Positions 27,101-35,605 of a stretch of 62,452 nt of DNA are shown here, one piece after another. The stretch spans positions 1 to 62,452 of the forward strand of contig JAJDDP010000215.1 of the NCBI GenBank assembly GCA_029260235.1. Direction: 5' to 3'. The stretch's first letter is position 1; every line of letters begins with the position of its first letter. Position numbers and translations under genes: made by a program. The notes below the pieces were generated by a model. The model ran no database searches, was not told the DNA's origin, and saw only the letters and a program-made list of their open reading frames with translations. The stretch comes from Phycisphaerae bacterium. GTDB lineage: Bacteria > Planctomycetota > Phycisphaerae > UBA1845.

Positions 27101-29272
27101 GCCAAGGCAGAAGGCTTGTCTGATCGACTGGAGCAGTTGTTTGCAGCCCAAACCGAAGGGGCAGGATCCGACGCCAGAGTGGATGCCATTGGTGTACAAC
27201 CTGACCCGCGGACCAACTCGCTGATCGTTTGGGCGTCGCCGACCGAAATGGACAACATCGGCACCATCATCAACCGCTTGGATACCACAGACCCGGCGGT
27301 GGAGATGGGGATCCGCGTCATCCAGCTCAAACAAGCATTGGCTGAAGACTTGGCCGAGGTCTTAGAAGAGACCCTGGTCGGTGACGCGGGTGGTGCGGGG
27401 CAGGACAGCGAAGCGGTCATCGTCTCCTACATGGTTCTCAACGAGGATGGAACGCGGGATGAGCGCAGGTTGCTTCGCCAGGATTTGACCATTACCCCCG
27501 ACGCTAGAACCAACACCCTCACCGTGATGGCCCCGGCTGAGAGCATGGACATGCTTGAGACGCTGGTGCTGGATTTTGACCGCATCAAGCCAGCTGTGGC
27601 TGTGATTGAGTTGTTCCCCTTGGTCAATGCCGATGCCGAAGAGGTCGTGGTGCGCCTCCAGGAACTCTTCGAAGAGCAGGGCGGCGACGAGGCAGAGCAA
27701 ACCCTGACGCTCGCCGATGGCGGTTTGGCAACGGGCGGAGGCGATGTTCGCCAGCAACTGCGCTTCACGGCTGACCGCCGCACCAATACGGTGATCGCAG
27801 CCGGCTCTGAAGTGGATCTCAATATGGTCAAGAAGCTGATCTATCAGCTTGATTCTCAAGATTCCGAAGAGCGCGTCTACTTGGTTTATGAGGCAAAGAA
27901 TTCTACATCTGACGCGCTGAGCACCGCCATCAGCGGCTTCGCCCAAGCGGAGCAGGATCGGCTCAGCCAGCTAGACGACACCACATCACTTATCCGCCAG
28001 GCTGAACGCAGCGTGACCGTCATAGGCGACGAGCAGAGCAACAGCATCGTCTTGGGCGTAAGCCCGCGGTACTACGATCAATACATGACCCTCGTCCAGG
28101 AATTGGATAGGCCTCCACCTCAGGTCATGATTCAGGTGCTCATCGCCGAGGTCACCTTGGACAATCGGGTCTCGCTGGGCATCGAATTGGCCGGCCAGGA
28201 CTTGCTCTTTACCGAGAATGCGGTCCAAGGGCCTAACGGAACGGTCAACGGGGCTGACTTCGACATCGTGGCGGGCACCGACCTGGGCGCAGCAACCGGC
28301 ACGCTCGGCGGCTTCAACTTTACCATCACCGGTGAGGACTTTACCTTCCTGCTGCGGGCGTTGGAAACAGACAGCAAGCTAGAAGTGCTCAGCAGGCCTA
28401 CGCTGCTGGTGAACAACAATGAGGAAGGCAACATCACCATTGGCGACCGGGTGCCCATCGTTCAGGGGTCGACCTTCACCGATGCGGGCAACACGAGTAC
28501 CCAAATCCAATATGAGGACACGGGCATCATTCTCGACGTTGTGCCGCACATCAACCCCGATGGGTTTGTCAGTCTTGAGATTAACCCAGAAATCTCGCAG
28601 GTTTCCGATTCATCCGTGCAGCTGACCGAGGGGCTGTCGGCTCCGATTATTTCTGAGAGGTCCGCTGAGACTACGATCACCGTCAAGGATGGCGAAACCA
28701 TCGTCATTGGCGGGCTGATCACCGACCAGACGTCCGAATCCGAATCGAAGATTCCATTTCTCGGCGATCTTCCGGGCATGGGCGTCTTGTTTCGCAACAC
28801 CTCCACGCAATCTCGAAAAACCGAATTGCTCATCATCCTGACTGTGGACATATTGCGCGGCGTCGAAGATGTCCGTCACATGTCCGTCGAGCAGAGAGAC
28901 AAATCCGGATTGCTGGACAACGTGATCCATCATCCACTGATGGAAGGATTGCGGATTCATGCCGAAGAGGATGGCCTAACCCCGCAAGAGCATCAACCGC
29001 GAACTTCTGAGCCCATTGAACGGGACCGAGAACTCTATGGCCCTACGCCAGATGTGTACGGACCCAAATTGCCGCAACCAGCCCGAGTCAGCAATGACGA
29101 CAGGCCTGTAGTCCCGGTCCGCGGCGCCTTCGGTCCGCCAATCCCGGGGCGGCGATCCACATCGCTGCCGCAGGATTCAGCTGGATTCTCATCGACGGCG
29201 GTGACAAGAGCACAGAGGCGCGCGAACGCACGGACCGTACGGTTGGCCTCGGCGCCGCCCAGGCTGCCCTAG
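24128..29272 (+). CDS. gspD: Giant secretin GspD-like, 14 N1-like modules plus pore domain
   Basis: 1714 residues, against about 650 for classic GspD. A hydrophobic start (MQAWWLVAVWMIVLPFL) without any basic residue acts as signal. An acidic stretch (about 20-110), half an N1 module (about 108-146) and 14 full N1-like modules (to about 1326) follow. The secretin pore domain spans about 1328-1585: VMIQVLIAEVTLDNR, VPIVQGS, DVVPHINPDGFVSLEI, ETIVIGGLI and KIPFLGDLPGMGVLFR. A basic Pro/Arg-rich tail of about 130 residues ends it. No N0 domain is visible. AAGGAG (24115-24120) fixes the start. It forms the outer-membrane channel of the secretion system. Confidence 0.93.
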   Translation: MQAWWLVAVWMIVLPFLQDQAADESVRDSQAEQAALNQLLAQASPTDDGSLSGEGQAAATQDPQDDDAKESEFADDEGEEEDSPEALRIVAQNDPVAEAEDAEATEMNLTGSDVGISMIGSDSLVITANETDLAILTALIRQLDSEMPNRELRIVMLDNQPASDVASTLQESISKLYPFEADRPEQSVSITAIASNMLLLVAPETRIEQIVAIAEAIDVKQAGIPDEVMIFQVKNRNASEAAVQLEELITALRQQQGADAAKEFQITPNDANGTIMIVGPVSQRDTIQMLLEQIDAEAQPGFGELKLVAFPLLNADPDDLVQIFEDMLKATDRAEGVTEQIRRLVMLRRIPGEPVVELPPLNLEKTLRLIPDKGTNSVLVATVEENIDPIGEIIAVLDDLPLSVEMGIRIFPLHFADAETVAESLEKMFEQGKDLPKAAPGTESTKAVPVSPEGEALVYNVDIVPDLRTNTVFVFGRQLQLSLAERIVAEMDKPATAIKYPLQLLALGENIDATRIGEIVTELWDRRVEALEALNIGKAAVEREKVFLAVDIRSNSLILSASNENLTEIQEITSKLNTARDRLIDQIRIFNCHNTSAADLASKIEELWERKRSLKQEGEIFEDMPVLVADQRSNSLVIASSAEDFEEITALIEKLESQPLAPIAQIRMVQLANNDASEISSMFEQLFEERMQQRLVSGQEENPSDRVALAFDAPTNTMLIASSKDNYDEMMQLIEVLDAEPDTEGVVKSYVLENAEAGKVAETIQELFDQGLYNPSTGLDSQLTEERMQIAIVSDARANAIIVSASKPNMSIVGRLVEQMDSENVPLGDNIKLFSLEFADAVKLTDMLDRLFEGIKSTAPDPDIFTEPTIIPDDRSNVLIVSGTRDALRRTEDLIAKLDRQAGAPTSSFEIYTLQFSSAVKMVAVMQDMFDKRAEGNDDERTPINLFADEGSNAMICSAARDDQIMVQTLLELLDKPSNIARQFAIFPLKRAKAEGLSDRLEQLFAAQTEGAGSDARVDAIGVQPDPRTNSLIVWASPTEMDNIGTIINRLDTTDPAVEMGIRVIQLKQALAEDLAEVLEETLVGDAGGAGQDSEAVIVSYMVLNEDGTRDERRLLRQDLTITPDARTNTLTVMAPAESMDMLETLVLDFDRIKPAVAVIELFPLVNADAEEVVVRLQELFEEQGGDEAEQTLTLADGGLATGGGDVRQQLRFTADRRTNTVIAAGSEVDLNMVKKLIYQLDSQDSEERVYLVYEAKNSTSDALSTAISGFAQAEQDRLSQLDDTTSLIRQAERSVTVIGDEQSNSIVLGVSPRYYDQYMTLVQELDRPPPQVMIQVLIAEVTLDNRVSLGIELAGQDLLFTENAVQGPNGTVNGADFDIVAGTDLGAATGTLGGFNFTITGEDFTFLLRALETDSKLEVLSRPTLLVNNNEEGNITIGDRVPIVQGSTFTDAGNTSTQIQYEDTGIILDVVPHINPDGFVSLEINPEISQVSDSSVQLTEGLSAPIISERSAETTITVKDGETIVIGGLITDQTSESESKIPFLGDLPGMGVLFRNTSTQSRKTELLIILTVDILRGVEDVRHMSVEQRDKSGLLDNVIHHPLMEGLRIHAEEDGLTPQEHQPRTSEPIERDRELYGPTPDVYGPKLPQPARVSNDDRPVVPVRGAFGPPIPGRRSTSLPQDSAGFSSTAVTRAQRRANARTVRLASAPPRLP
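24451..28107 (+). repeat. Array of 14 full plus one half N1-like module repeats in the secretin
   Basis: Protein-level tandem repeat. Second-half signatures recur as DLRTNTVFVFG, DIRSNSLILSA, DQRSNSLVIAS, DDRSNVLIVSG and DPRTNSLIVWA, each followed by a helix ending in LD. Units are about 75-100 residues. They lack the basic loops seen in the upstream giant and are overall acidic. Confidence 0.85.
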
Positions 29273-29299
29273 CTAACGTGACAAGAGGTGATCGAAACC

Positions 29300-29845
29300 G
29301 TGAAATCGCTAACCCGAAGAGACTGGCTACTGCTTACCCCATTGCTTCTGGCAGCCTTCACCGGTTGCTCAGAGAACAGCAGATTCGCAGCACCAGGTAG
29401 CTTCAGCCCCGCGGACCTGACTCCGGCCAACGAGATTTACCGTCTGATTTGCGGGTATCAGCCTCCATTCTGGAAGAACTATCGCCCCGAGCGAGTGGAA
29501 GAAATTGAAGGATTTAAGTTCAATCTTTACTGCATCTCGCGCCAGAACGGTGAAGGGGTTCTCACTGATGGAACCTTGCAGACGCGGCTGTACCTGCGCC
29601 GGCGATTGAATGATGGTACTCTCGAGCGCGAACAAATCTGCGACTGGGCACAGTCACTCATGGACACTCCCCGGACACGGCAAAAGATGGTGTTGGGTTG
29701 GGTCTATCAGCCGCATTACTTCTGGGGGGATTTAGACATGGCTGGGCAAGAGATTGAGATCGTAGTCTGGCTGGAGGCTGCGGATGGCCGAAAGGTGCAC
29801 GCCAAACCCAGGATACTAAGAGTGCCTGAAAGGTCCCGCGCCTGA
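29300..29845 (+). CDS. Lipoprotein of unknown function, secretion cluster
   Basis: 181 residues. A basic n-region (KSLTRRDW), a hydrophobic stretch and the lipobox-like AAFTGC indicate a lipoprotein with Cys about 23 from the GTG at 29300. AGAGGTG just upstream (29285-29291) favours that start over GTG 29288. The body is a mixed beta domain with RLYLRRRLNDGT and QEIEIVVWLEAADGR strands. It follows the secretin gene by 27 bases, so it could assist secretin assembly in the way pilotins do, but no pilotin signature is seen. Confidence 0.65.
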   Translation: MKSLTRRDWLLLTPLLLAAFTGCSENSRFAAPGSFSPADLTPANEIYRLICGYQPPFWKNYRPERVEEIEGFKFNLYCISRQNGEGVLTDGTLQTRLYLRRRLNDGTLEREQICDWAQSLMDTPRTRQKMVLGWVYQPHYFWGDLDMAGQEIEIVVWLEAADGRKVHAKPRILRVPERSRA

Positions 29846-29895
29846 CCGCCGCAGAGGGCAAGATACTTGTAGTCAGGCAATGGTGCTACATTAGA

Positions 29896-30693
29896 GTGAT
29901 CGCCGTCAAGAACCGCTTTCTGTCGGCAATGCTGCTGGCGGCTATATTGACCGCAGGGTGCAGGGGGGATCCGACCCGTTCGCACGCTTCGGGCGTTGAC
30001 GATCCGGCGGCACCTGCAGCCAAATCGGATCCAAACCGAGTTGATCAATCGCCACCGCCACCCGTCATGGCCGCCGACCCAATCGCCGGCAAATCCGCCC
30101 AAGACAATTCTACCACTGCGTCAGATGAGGAGACTGATTCTCCTGCTGCCTGTGTTCGCCGGGTGAATGATCTCCGCCAATCAGGCCGATTGGAGGAGCT
30201 GCTCGAATTGGTCGTAGAAGACCAGCGCAGTGCAACTTACGAGCTCATCAAGGCGGTCGACCAACTCATTCTTGAGAATCGGGTCCTACAGATGAAGATC
30301 AAGGCTGCCGGGGGCACAGCGACGGCTGACCTGTTCGACCGCTCCGGCGTTGCCAACTTGGGAGGCGTCTTTGCTCAAGATGTGCGTGTCGTCCGCCAGG
30401 AGCTTAGCGGCAAGACAAGCGTTGTCACGATTCAGGTGGCTGATCAGCTTCCCCTGTCGACCGTGACGGTCGCCAAGCAGCAAGGCCAGTGGTTGATCCA
30501 ACCCGATCCGCCTATTCCAGGTGTTCTTGACGAGCTGCACAACCTGAGCAAAGCCATGCATCGCGTCGGACAGGCAGTCGAGAGGGAACCGATGACCGTG
30601 AAGCAAATCAAGAAAGAGATGGAGATGTGGCTTACGCCGGTCATGCGCCGGTTGCGAGCTTGCATCGAGGCGAGCCATTCGACAGCTCAATGA
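29896..30693 (+). CDS. Lipoprotein of unknown function, last gene of the secretion cluster
   Basis: 265 residues from a GTG start. The signal ends in a perfect lipobox LTAGC. A Pro/Asp-rich linker of about 60 residues follows, then a helical and coiled-coil region (LEELLELVVEDQR, LIKAVDQLILENRVLQ), a beta part (SVVTIQVADQLPLSTVTVAKQQG) and a C-terminal helical end. Not recognised. Its position after the secretin and another lipoprotein suggests an envelope role linked to the secretion system (inference). Confidence 0.6.
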   Translation: MIAVKNRFLSAMLLAAILTAGCRGDPTRSHASGVDDPAAPAAKSDPNRVDQSPPPPVMAADPIAGKSAQDNSTTASDEETDSPAACVRRVNDLRQSGRLEELLELVVEDQRSATYELIKAVDQLILENRVLQMKIKAAGGTATADLFDRSGVANLGGVFAQDVRVVRQELSGKTSVVTIQVADQLPLSTVTVAKQQGQWLIQPDPPIPGVLDELHNLSKAMHRVGQAVEREPMTVKQIKKEMEMWLTPVMRRLRACIEASHSTAQ

Positions 30694-30725
30694 CTCAAGT
30701 CACCTTAAGGCATGGCGCGTCACCA

Positions 30726-32474
30726 TCAGTCGGCAATCTGCTCACCAAACGTGATCGCATCGTCGTCATGGGCGTCGCCTCTTGCCAGCGTCCGCATCCC
30801 TTCGACTAGAATGCTCAAGGCGATCAGGGCTAGCCCAATCCCAATGGTCAGCAACAAGTACTGTTCATTCTTGAAGAATCCTTGCAACTTCTCAGCCAGC
30901 GCCAGAAACGTGCTGACCAGCATCAGCAGCATGGGCAGGGCGGTGAACCAGGGATTTCGACCGCGTTGATGCAGGTATAAGCTCACTACCATCAGTGCCA
31001 AGCCGGCCAGTAGTTGGTTCGTAATCCCAAACAAGGTCCAGATAGCCAATCCCGCCGGCTTGCCGTCAATCTTATAGAAAGCGAAGAACGTGATGGCGGC
31101 GATGGCAATTCCGGTGGCTACGAACCGGTTGTCTAGCAGCTTGATCCGCAGGGAAGTGCCAATTTCTGACACATTGAACCGCAGTAAGCGGGTGGCTGAA
31201 TCCAAGGTGGTTAGGGCGAAGGAAACCACCACCACCGCGATGAACCCCGCCGCCAAATTGCGATCCACTCCTAACGCCTCGATGAATCGAGCGCAGCCGC
31301 TGATGAAGGCCCCAAGTTTAGCGCCAAGCCCTGATTGGATGGTAGCCCAGTCACGATAGGCGTTGTTCCAGGCGTTTTGGTTCTCGAATCCAGCGGTGCA
31401 GGCAAGGACAGCCAACAGTCCAAGCAACGATTCGCCGATCATCCCGCCGTAGGCGATGAACTTGGCGTGCGATTCTGAAGCGATCTGCTTCGCCGTCGTG
31501 CCGGACGACACCAGCGAGTGAAAACCACTGGCAGCTCCGCAAGCGATGATTATAAACACGAACGGAAAGAGCGGCGGCGCGCCATATGGGTGCAGATTTA
31601 CCGCTGGGGCGGTGAAGGTCGGACCCAGGATAAAGAACCCGGCATAGGTAGCTCCCAAACCGAGATAGAGGAGCAATGAGTTCAAGAAGTCACGGGCCTG
31701 GAGCAGGCTCCACACCGGCAGCACCGATGCCGCGAACGCGTAGGCCAAGAGAATCCAGGTCCAAGTGGTGCGTCCAGGCCAATCTGCAAGCGCAACACCC
31801 ATCGTGGGGTATTTGGTGCCCAACCAAACAGACAGCAGCATCAGCACAAATCCGACCAGCGTGGTAGGCCCTAGGGGAAAATTCTTCCGGTACAACAGGA
31901 AGCCCATGACCATGGCGAGAACCATCAGCGTAGCTGAGGGCAGAACCGCTGAGGGAAACGAAGTCGTAGCTGCGGCCAAGTTGCTGGCGTCGAAATCCGC
32001 CCCAGCTTGTAGCAGTACGGCAATGATGTAGACAAAGACACCCATGGCTAAGGCGACGCCAAAGAAGATCAGTGCCAAGAAAAGGCCCTTGGCCCGGCTG
32101 CCGATGACGCCGTCTGCCACCTTCCCAATGGACTGACCCTTGGCGCGCATGGACACCACCAAGGCGCCGAAGTCGTGTACGCATCCTACGAAGATGGCTC
32201 CAAGCACCACCCAGAGCATGGCAGGGACCCATCCCCAGATGACCGCAACCGCGGGGCCCAGCATGGGGGCCAACCCGGTGATCGAGGCATAGTGATGTCC
32301 GAATAAGACGAACTTGTTCGTGGGGACGTAGTCGATGCCGTCGCGGAGCGTATGGGCTGGTGTTGCTCGCTTGGGATCGAGGCGAAACACAGCCGAAGAA
32401 AGATGCCGCGCATAAATCAGGTAGCCAAGGAGATACAAGAGAAGACAACCAGCGCAAGCAAGGGCGGGTGGCAT
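30726..32474 (-). CDS. cstA: Carbon starvation protein CstA family transporter
   Basis: 582 residues, polytopic. The N-terminal half has CstA marks: DGIDYVPTNKFVLFGHHYAS, ITGLAPMLGPAVAVIWGW and CVHDFGALVVSMRAKGQS. Later come SGFHSLVSSGTTAKQI and a series of membrane helices. CstA proteins take up peptides or pyruvate under carbon limitation. It is about 100 residues shorter than E. coli CstA, mostly at the C-terminus. It is the only minus-strand gene between the secretion cluster and the tRNA, and it converges on the cluster's last lipoprotein gene with a 32-base gap. Confidence 0.92.
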   Translation of the reverse strand: MPPALACAGCLLLYLLGYLIYARHLSSAVFRLDPKRATPAHTLRDGIDYVPTNKFVLFGHHYASITGLAPMLGPAVAVIWGWVPAMLWVVLGAIFVGCVHDFGALVVSMRAKGQSIGKVADGVIGSRAKGLFLALIFFGVALAMGVFVYIIAVLLQAGADFDASNLAAATTSFPSAVLPSATLMVLAMVMGFLLYRKNFPLGPTTLVGFVLMLLSVWLGTKYPTMGVALADWPGRTTWTWILLAYAFAASVLPVWSLLQARDFLNSLLLYLGLGATYAGFFILGPTFTAPAVNLHPYGAPPLFPFVFIIIACGAASGFHSLVSSGTTAKQIASESHAKFIAYGGMIGESLLGLLAVLACTAGFENQNAWNNAYRDWATIQSGLGAKLGAFISGCARFIEALGVDRNLAAGFIAVVVVSFALTTLDSATRLLRFNVSEIGTSLRIKLLDNRFVATGIAIAAITFFAFYKIDGKPAGLAIWTLFGITNQLLAGLALMVVSLYLHQRGRNPWFTALPMLLMLVSTFLALAEKLQGFFKNEQYLLLTIGIGLALIALSILVEGMRTLARGDAHDDDAITFGEQIAD

Positions 32475-32541
32475 GGGATCAGATTGTAGGAGACGGGCGG
32501 CCCCGTGTGCAAGTTAGCGGGCTACGGGTATGTCCGCCGAC

Positions 32542-32614
32542 AGCGGCGCACGAGAGTCGAACTCGTAACAACCGGCTTGGAAAGCCGGTACTCTACCAAT
32601 TGAGTTAGCGCCGC
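32542..32614 (-). tRNA. tRNA-Gly (anticodon TCC)
   Basis: Full cloverleaf on the minus strand: acceptor GCGGCGC/GCGCCGC, D arm ACTC-AATTGGTA-GAGT, anticodon stem CCGGC/GCCGG with loop TTTCCAA (anticodon TCC), variable TTGTT, T arm ACGAG-TTCGACT-CTCGT, discriminator T as is usual for tRNA-Gly. CCA is not encoded. It reads GGA codons. Confidence 0.95.
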
Positions 32615-32734
32615 ATACTGCCATAATCAAAGCATGGCCAACGCCCGGCGTCAAGGGCTACTCTCTGCTAGGATCGGGCGCAGAGCTGCCCGCCAGGTGG
32701 TTCGAGTTCTGCGGCTATACAGGAGATCTTGCGC

Positions 32735-33616
32735 GTGTCGATGCCTAAGAGGCAGATTTCCATAAAAGCCCTGGTTGCAGTCACCTGCTGGGGGTGCTCG
32801 TTCGTGGCAACACGTGTAGCGCTGACTGCCCTTACTCCTACCGGGCTAGTTTCCCTGAGGTTTGTCGTTAGCAGCTGTACGCTGGTCCTGCTTGCAAGGG
32901 CAATGGGCTACCCGCTCTTTGCCGGGCGAACCAGCTATCGAAGAATCGTCCTGCTGGGGTGCATCCTGGCCGTTCATCTGCTGATCCAAGCGGTCGGCTT
33001 GCTCAAGACGTCAGCCATACACACAGGCTGGATCATCGGGTTTGCTCCCATCCCCATCGCGGTAGGCGGTTGGATGTTTCTTGGGCACCGGCTTGCGCGT
33101 CGATCTTGGCTGGGAATCGGGTTGGGTGGTGCGGGCATATTGACGATTTTGCTGGCTGAGGGAATGAGTTTTTCAGCCGCAAAGACCGGCGACTTAATTC
33201 AGTTGGTGTCTTGCGTGACCTGGGCAGCCTATACGCTTCTGGCAATCAAACCGATCGCCGAGCATGGTTCGCTCCAGGTAACCGTAGGGAGCGTGATCAC
33301 CGCTACGGTTGTGCTTCTGCCGACCATGCTGCTGGGCGTGACCACCGGCTCGCCCATCACCTGGCAGGTGATCGTAGCCGTCCTCTTCCTCGGGGTGATT
33401 TGCTCGGGAATCGTCTATTGGCTTTGGATGGCTGCGATTCGCGATGTAGGTTCTACTTCGACCGGCGTCTACTTGTACCTTGAACCCTTCGTGACCTGGG
33501 GAGCTGCGGCTATGCTACTCGGGGAATCTTTGAGCGCAATAGGCCTCAGCGGCGGGCTGGTCGTACTGGTAGGCGTGTGGATTGCCACGGTTTCGGGCGA
33601 GAAGGCCAAACCGTAG
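32735..33616 (+). CDS. EamA/DMT-family transporter
   Basis: 293 residues with about ten membrane helices arranged as two EamA repeats. The first opens VAVTCWGCSFVATRVALTAL; the second has LVSCVTWAAYTLLAIKP and SGIVYWLWMAAIRDVGST. The family exports or imports small metabolites; the substrate is unknown. GTG at 32735 is chosen because AGGAG at 32721-32725 is 9 bases away; TTG 32729 and ATG 32741 are alternatives. It is followed within 41 bases by ruvX. Confidence 0.85.
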   Translation: MSMPKRQISIKALVAVTCWGCSFVATRVALTALTPTGLVSLRFVVSSCTLVLLARAMGYPLFAGRTSYRRIVLLGCILAVHLLIQAVGLLKTSAIHTGWIIGFAPIPIAVGGWMFLGHRLARRSWLGIGLGGAGILTILLAEGMSFSAAKTGDLIQLVSCVTWAAYTLLAIKPIAEHGSLQVTVGSVITATVVLLPTMLLGVTTGSPITWQVIVAVLFLGVICSGIVYWLWMAAIRDVGSTSTGVYLYLEPFVTWGAAAMLLGESLSAIGLSGGLVVLVGVWIATVSGEKAKP

Positions 33617-33657
33617 TATGTCATCTAGAGCTAAGTGGTTTTCATAGGAGCGGCTCC

Positions 33658-34110
33658 TTGTCAGATGGTGGTAGACTTTGCGGAATCGATTACGGCACCA
33701 AGCGGATCGGCTTGGCGGTCAGTGATCCGGATCAATCGATTGCTTCGCCGTGGGCAACGTTGACGGTCGAGCGGGGTGTGGACAAGCAGGTCCAGGCTGT
33801 GCTGAATGCCGCCGATGGCGAATATGACATATTTGCGTGGGTGGTGGGATTGCCCTTGCACATGGATGGCAGCGAAGGCACTCAATCTATCACGACAAGA
33901 AAGTTCGCCGAGCGACTGGCTATCTTGAGCGCTAAACGGGTGCATCTGTGGGACGAGAGGCTCAGCTCGAAGACTGCTGACCTGTACTTGGCCGAGGGGG
34001 AGCTTACCTACAAGAAGAAGAAACAACGCCGGGATCGGGTTGCGGCTCAGATTATTCTGCAATGCTACTTGGACGCCAAGAAGAGCAGGGAAACCGATCC
34101 AACATCCTAG
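33658..34110 (+). CDS. ruvX: RuvX/YqgF putative pre-16S rRNA nuclease
   Basis: 150 residues, RNase H-like fold. The family motifs are all present: CGIDYGTKRIGLAVSD at the N-terminus (first acidic residue), VVGLPLHMDG in the middle, WDERLSSKTA (second acidic site) and DRVAAQIILQCYL (third) at the end. YqgF trims the 5' end of 16S rRNA in E. coli. TTG at 33658 is taken as start because AGGAG (33646-33650) lies 7 bases upstream and the family begins right here. An upstream in-frame ATG-less extension overlaps the transporter gene and is not family-like. Confidence 0.9.
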   Translation: MSDGGRLCGIDYGTKRIGLAVSDPDQSIASPWATLTVERGVDKQVQAVLNAADGEYDIFAWVVGLPLHMDGSEGTQSITTRKFAERLAILSAKRVHLWDERLSSKTADLYLAEGELTYKKKKQRRDRVAAQIILQCYLDAKKSRETDPTS

Positions 34111-34140
34111 TGCGGCGGGCGGGGTTGCCGGCTGACGTGG

Positions 34141-35328
34141 TCAGGTTGGCATGGACGCTTCGCGGAAGACATAGGGCCTCACATCGACGCCATTGACTGC
34201 TGCGATGTCGATTGTGGGGCACATGCGCAGATCGAGTTGCCGTCCGGTGACTTTGGTCCCCTCCTGTCCCAATTCGTTCGAGAGCAGACCAACCAGCGGA
34301 AGGCAAGGTGTTTCGGTGTGGTTCTTGAGCACCACAGCTTCATCCCCGTTGGAAAGCGTGACAGTCGTACCGATTTGAACGGGCGGTACGAGCCGCAGGA
34401 GCGTTTCGACGATGACCGGGTCAAACCAGCCAGCAAAACGGGGTTGTCGCATCTGGCGAATGGCTTGGATGGTCGGGACGATCTTGCCATCGGGGCACAG
34501 CAAATGGTCGAACACGTCCACCACAGCAACAATTCGGGCGAAGATGTGGATGTTGTCCTTGGCCATCGGTTCGCTCGGGCGACGGCCTTCCTTTTGTTTG
34601 GGGTGAGGGAACCCGGTGCCGTCATACCGTTGGTGGTGATTCAAAATAATGTTGGAAGAAACCACCGACAGGTGTTCATGGGCTTGTTCGTACCCCGCCC
34701 GAGCGTGCATTTGGAACTCGGGCAGCTCTGACTCGGGATCCAGAATGCTCTTGCTGAGCATGTCATCAGGCATACACGTTTTTCCAATGTCGTGAAGAAG
34801 GGCACCGATGCCCAGCTCGCTGGTGTTGGAGGCGACTTCGGGCGGCAGAGCACTTCGCTGCTTGCGTAGGTACCCGGTCATGTGAGCGCCCACCAGAAGC
34901 GCCAAATAGCTGCAGTTGGCTGAATGACCGGTCAAGACTGATCCGCAGGAAGCTAACTGGTGGGTCATCACTTCGTGGTGCGGATCCTCGACAATGCTGG
35001 TCAGCATTGATCGAACAGCCTTGCGGTACTGGAAGAGATTCAGCTTGATCTCGACGGTTCGTTCAATCTGGTTGACTGAATCATTGATGGCTTGATAGAG
35101 GAGCAGGTGATCGTGCGAGATGCCTACATTGACGCTACCGTCGATCTCCTCCAGGCCAGCGAAGTCGACCCAGACATATTCAACATTCATCTTGTGGAGT
35201 CGATCAATGTAATCGCTCTTGAGCTTCGCCCCTTTGGTCAGGAGGACGCAGGAATCGCACAAAGGGTGCAGGATGGGCTGGGCCAGGGTCATCCCCACCT
35301 TGAGAGCCTTCGTCGGGATCAGGAGCAT
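34141..35328 (-). CDS. HD-GYP domain phosphodiesterase
   Basis: 395 residues from ATG 35328. An N-terminal DUF3391-like part (LLIPTKALKVGMTLAQPI) is followed by an HD-GYP domain: LTGHSANCSYLALLVG, LGIGALLHDIGKTCMPDDML (HD motif), ILNHHQRYDGTGFPHP (GYP motif, here GFP). A PilZ-like or C-terminal beta part ends it (GTTVTLSNGDEAVVL). HD-GYP proteins hydrolyse cyclic di-GMP or act as signalling scaffolds. Gly-Phe-Pro in place of Gly-Tyr-Pro is a common variant. No receiver domain is present. The start matches the family; a longer frame to 35436 looks like leader. It is divergent from folE. Confidence 0.88.
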   Translation of the reverse strand: MLLIPTKALKVGMTLAQPILHPLCDSCVLLTKGAKLKSDYIDRLHKMNVEYVWVDFAGLEEIDGSVNVGISHDHLLLYQAINDSVNQIERTVEIKLNLFQYRKAVRSMLTSIVEDPHHEVMTHQLASCGSVLTGHSANCSYLALLVGAHMTGYLRKQRSALPPEVASNTSELGIGALLHDIGKTCMPDDMLSKSILDPESELPEFQMHARAGYEQAHEHLSVVSSNIILNHHQRYDGTGFPHPKQKEGRRPSEPMAKDNIHIFARIVAVVDVFDHLLCPDGKIVPTIQAIRQMRQPRFAGWFDPVIVETLLRLVPPVQIGTTVTLSNGDEAVVLKNHTETPCLPLVGLLSNELGQEGTKVTGRQLDLRMCPTIDIAAVNGVDVRPYVFREASMPT

Positions 35329-35605
35329 AGCTTCATCCGCACTACCCAAGAAGTCCCATCTGCTGACGGGCTGACAGTGTTGCCGGTGGTATACATCCCT
35401 AGTTCTATCGGTTGATTGGCGCCGCCCCCTAACCACTACAGCCAGCTTCTACCCAGTCGCGGTCTCGGCCAATTGAGGTCGCTAGACCGTTGTGGGACCG
35501 CATCGCGTCCGGTAATGTGTCTGGCGAAGCGGCAGGCCTGCCCTCACCGGGGACGTGGTTTCACAGGATTGGGTGGGAAGACCAAAGAGAGGATGCGATC
35601 AAGAA

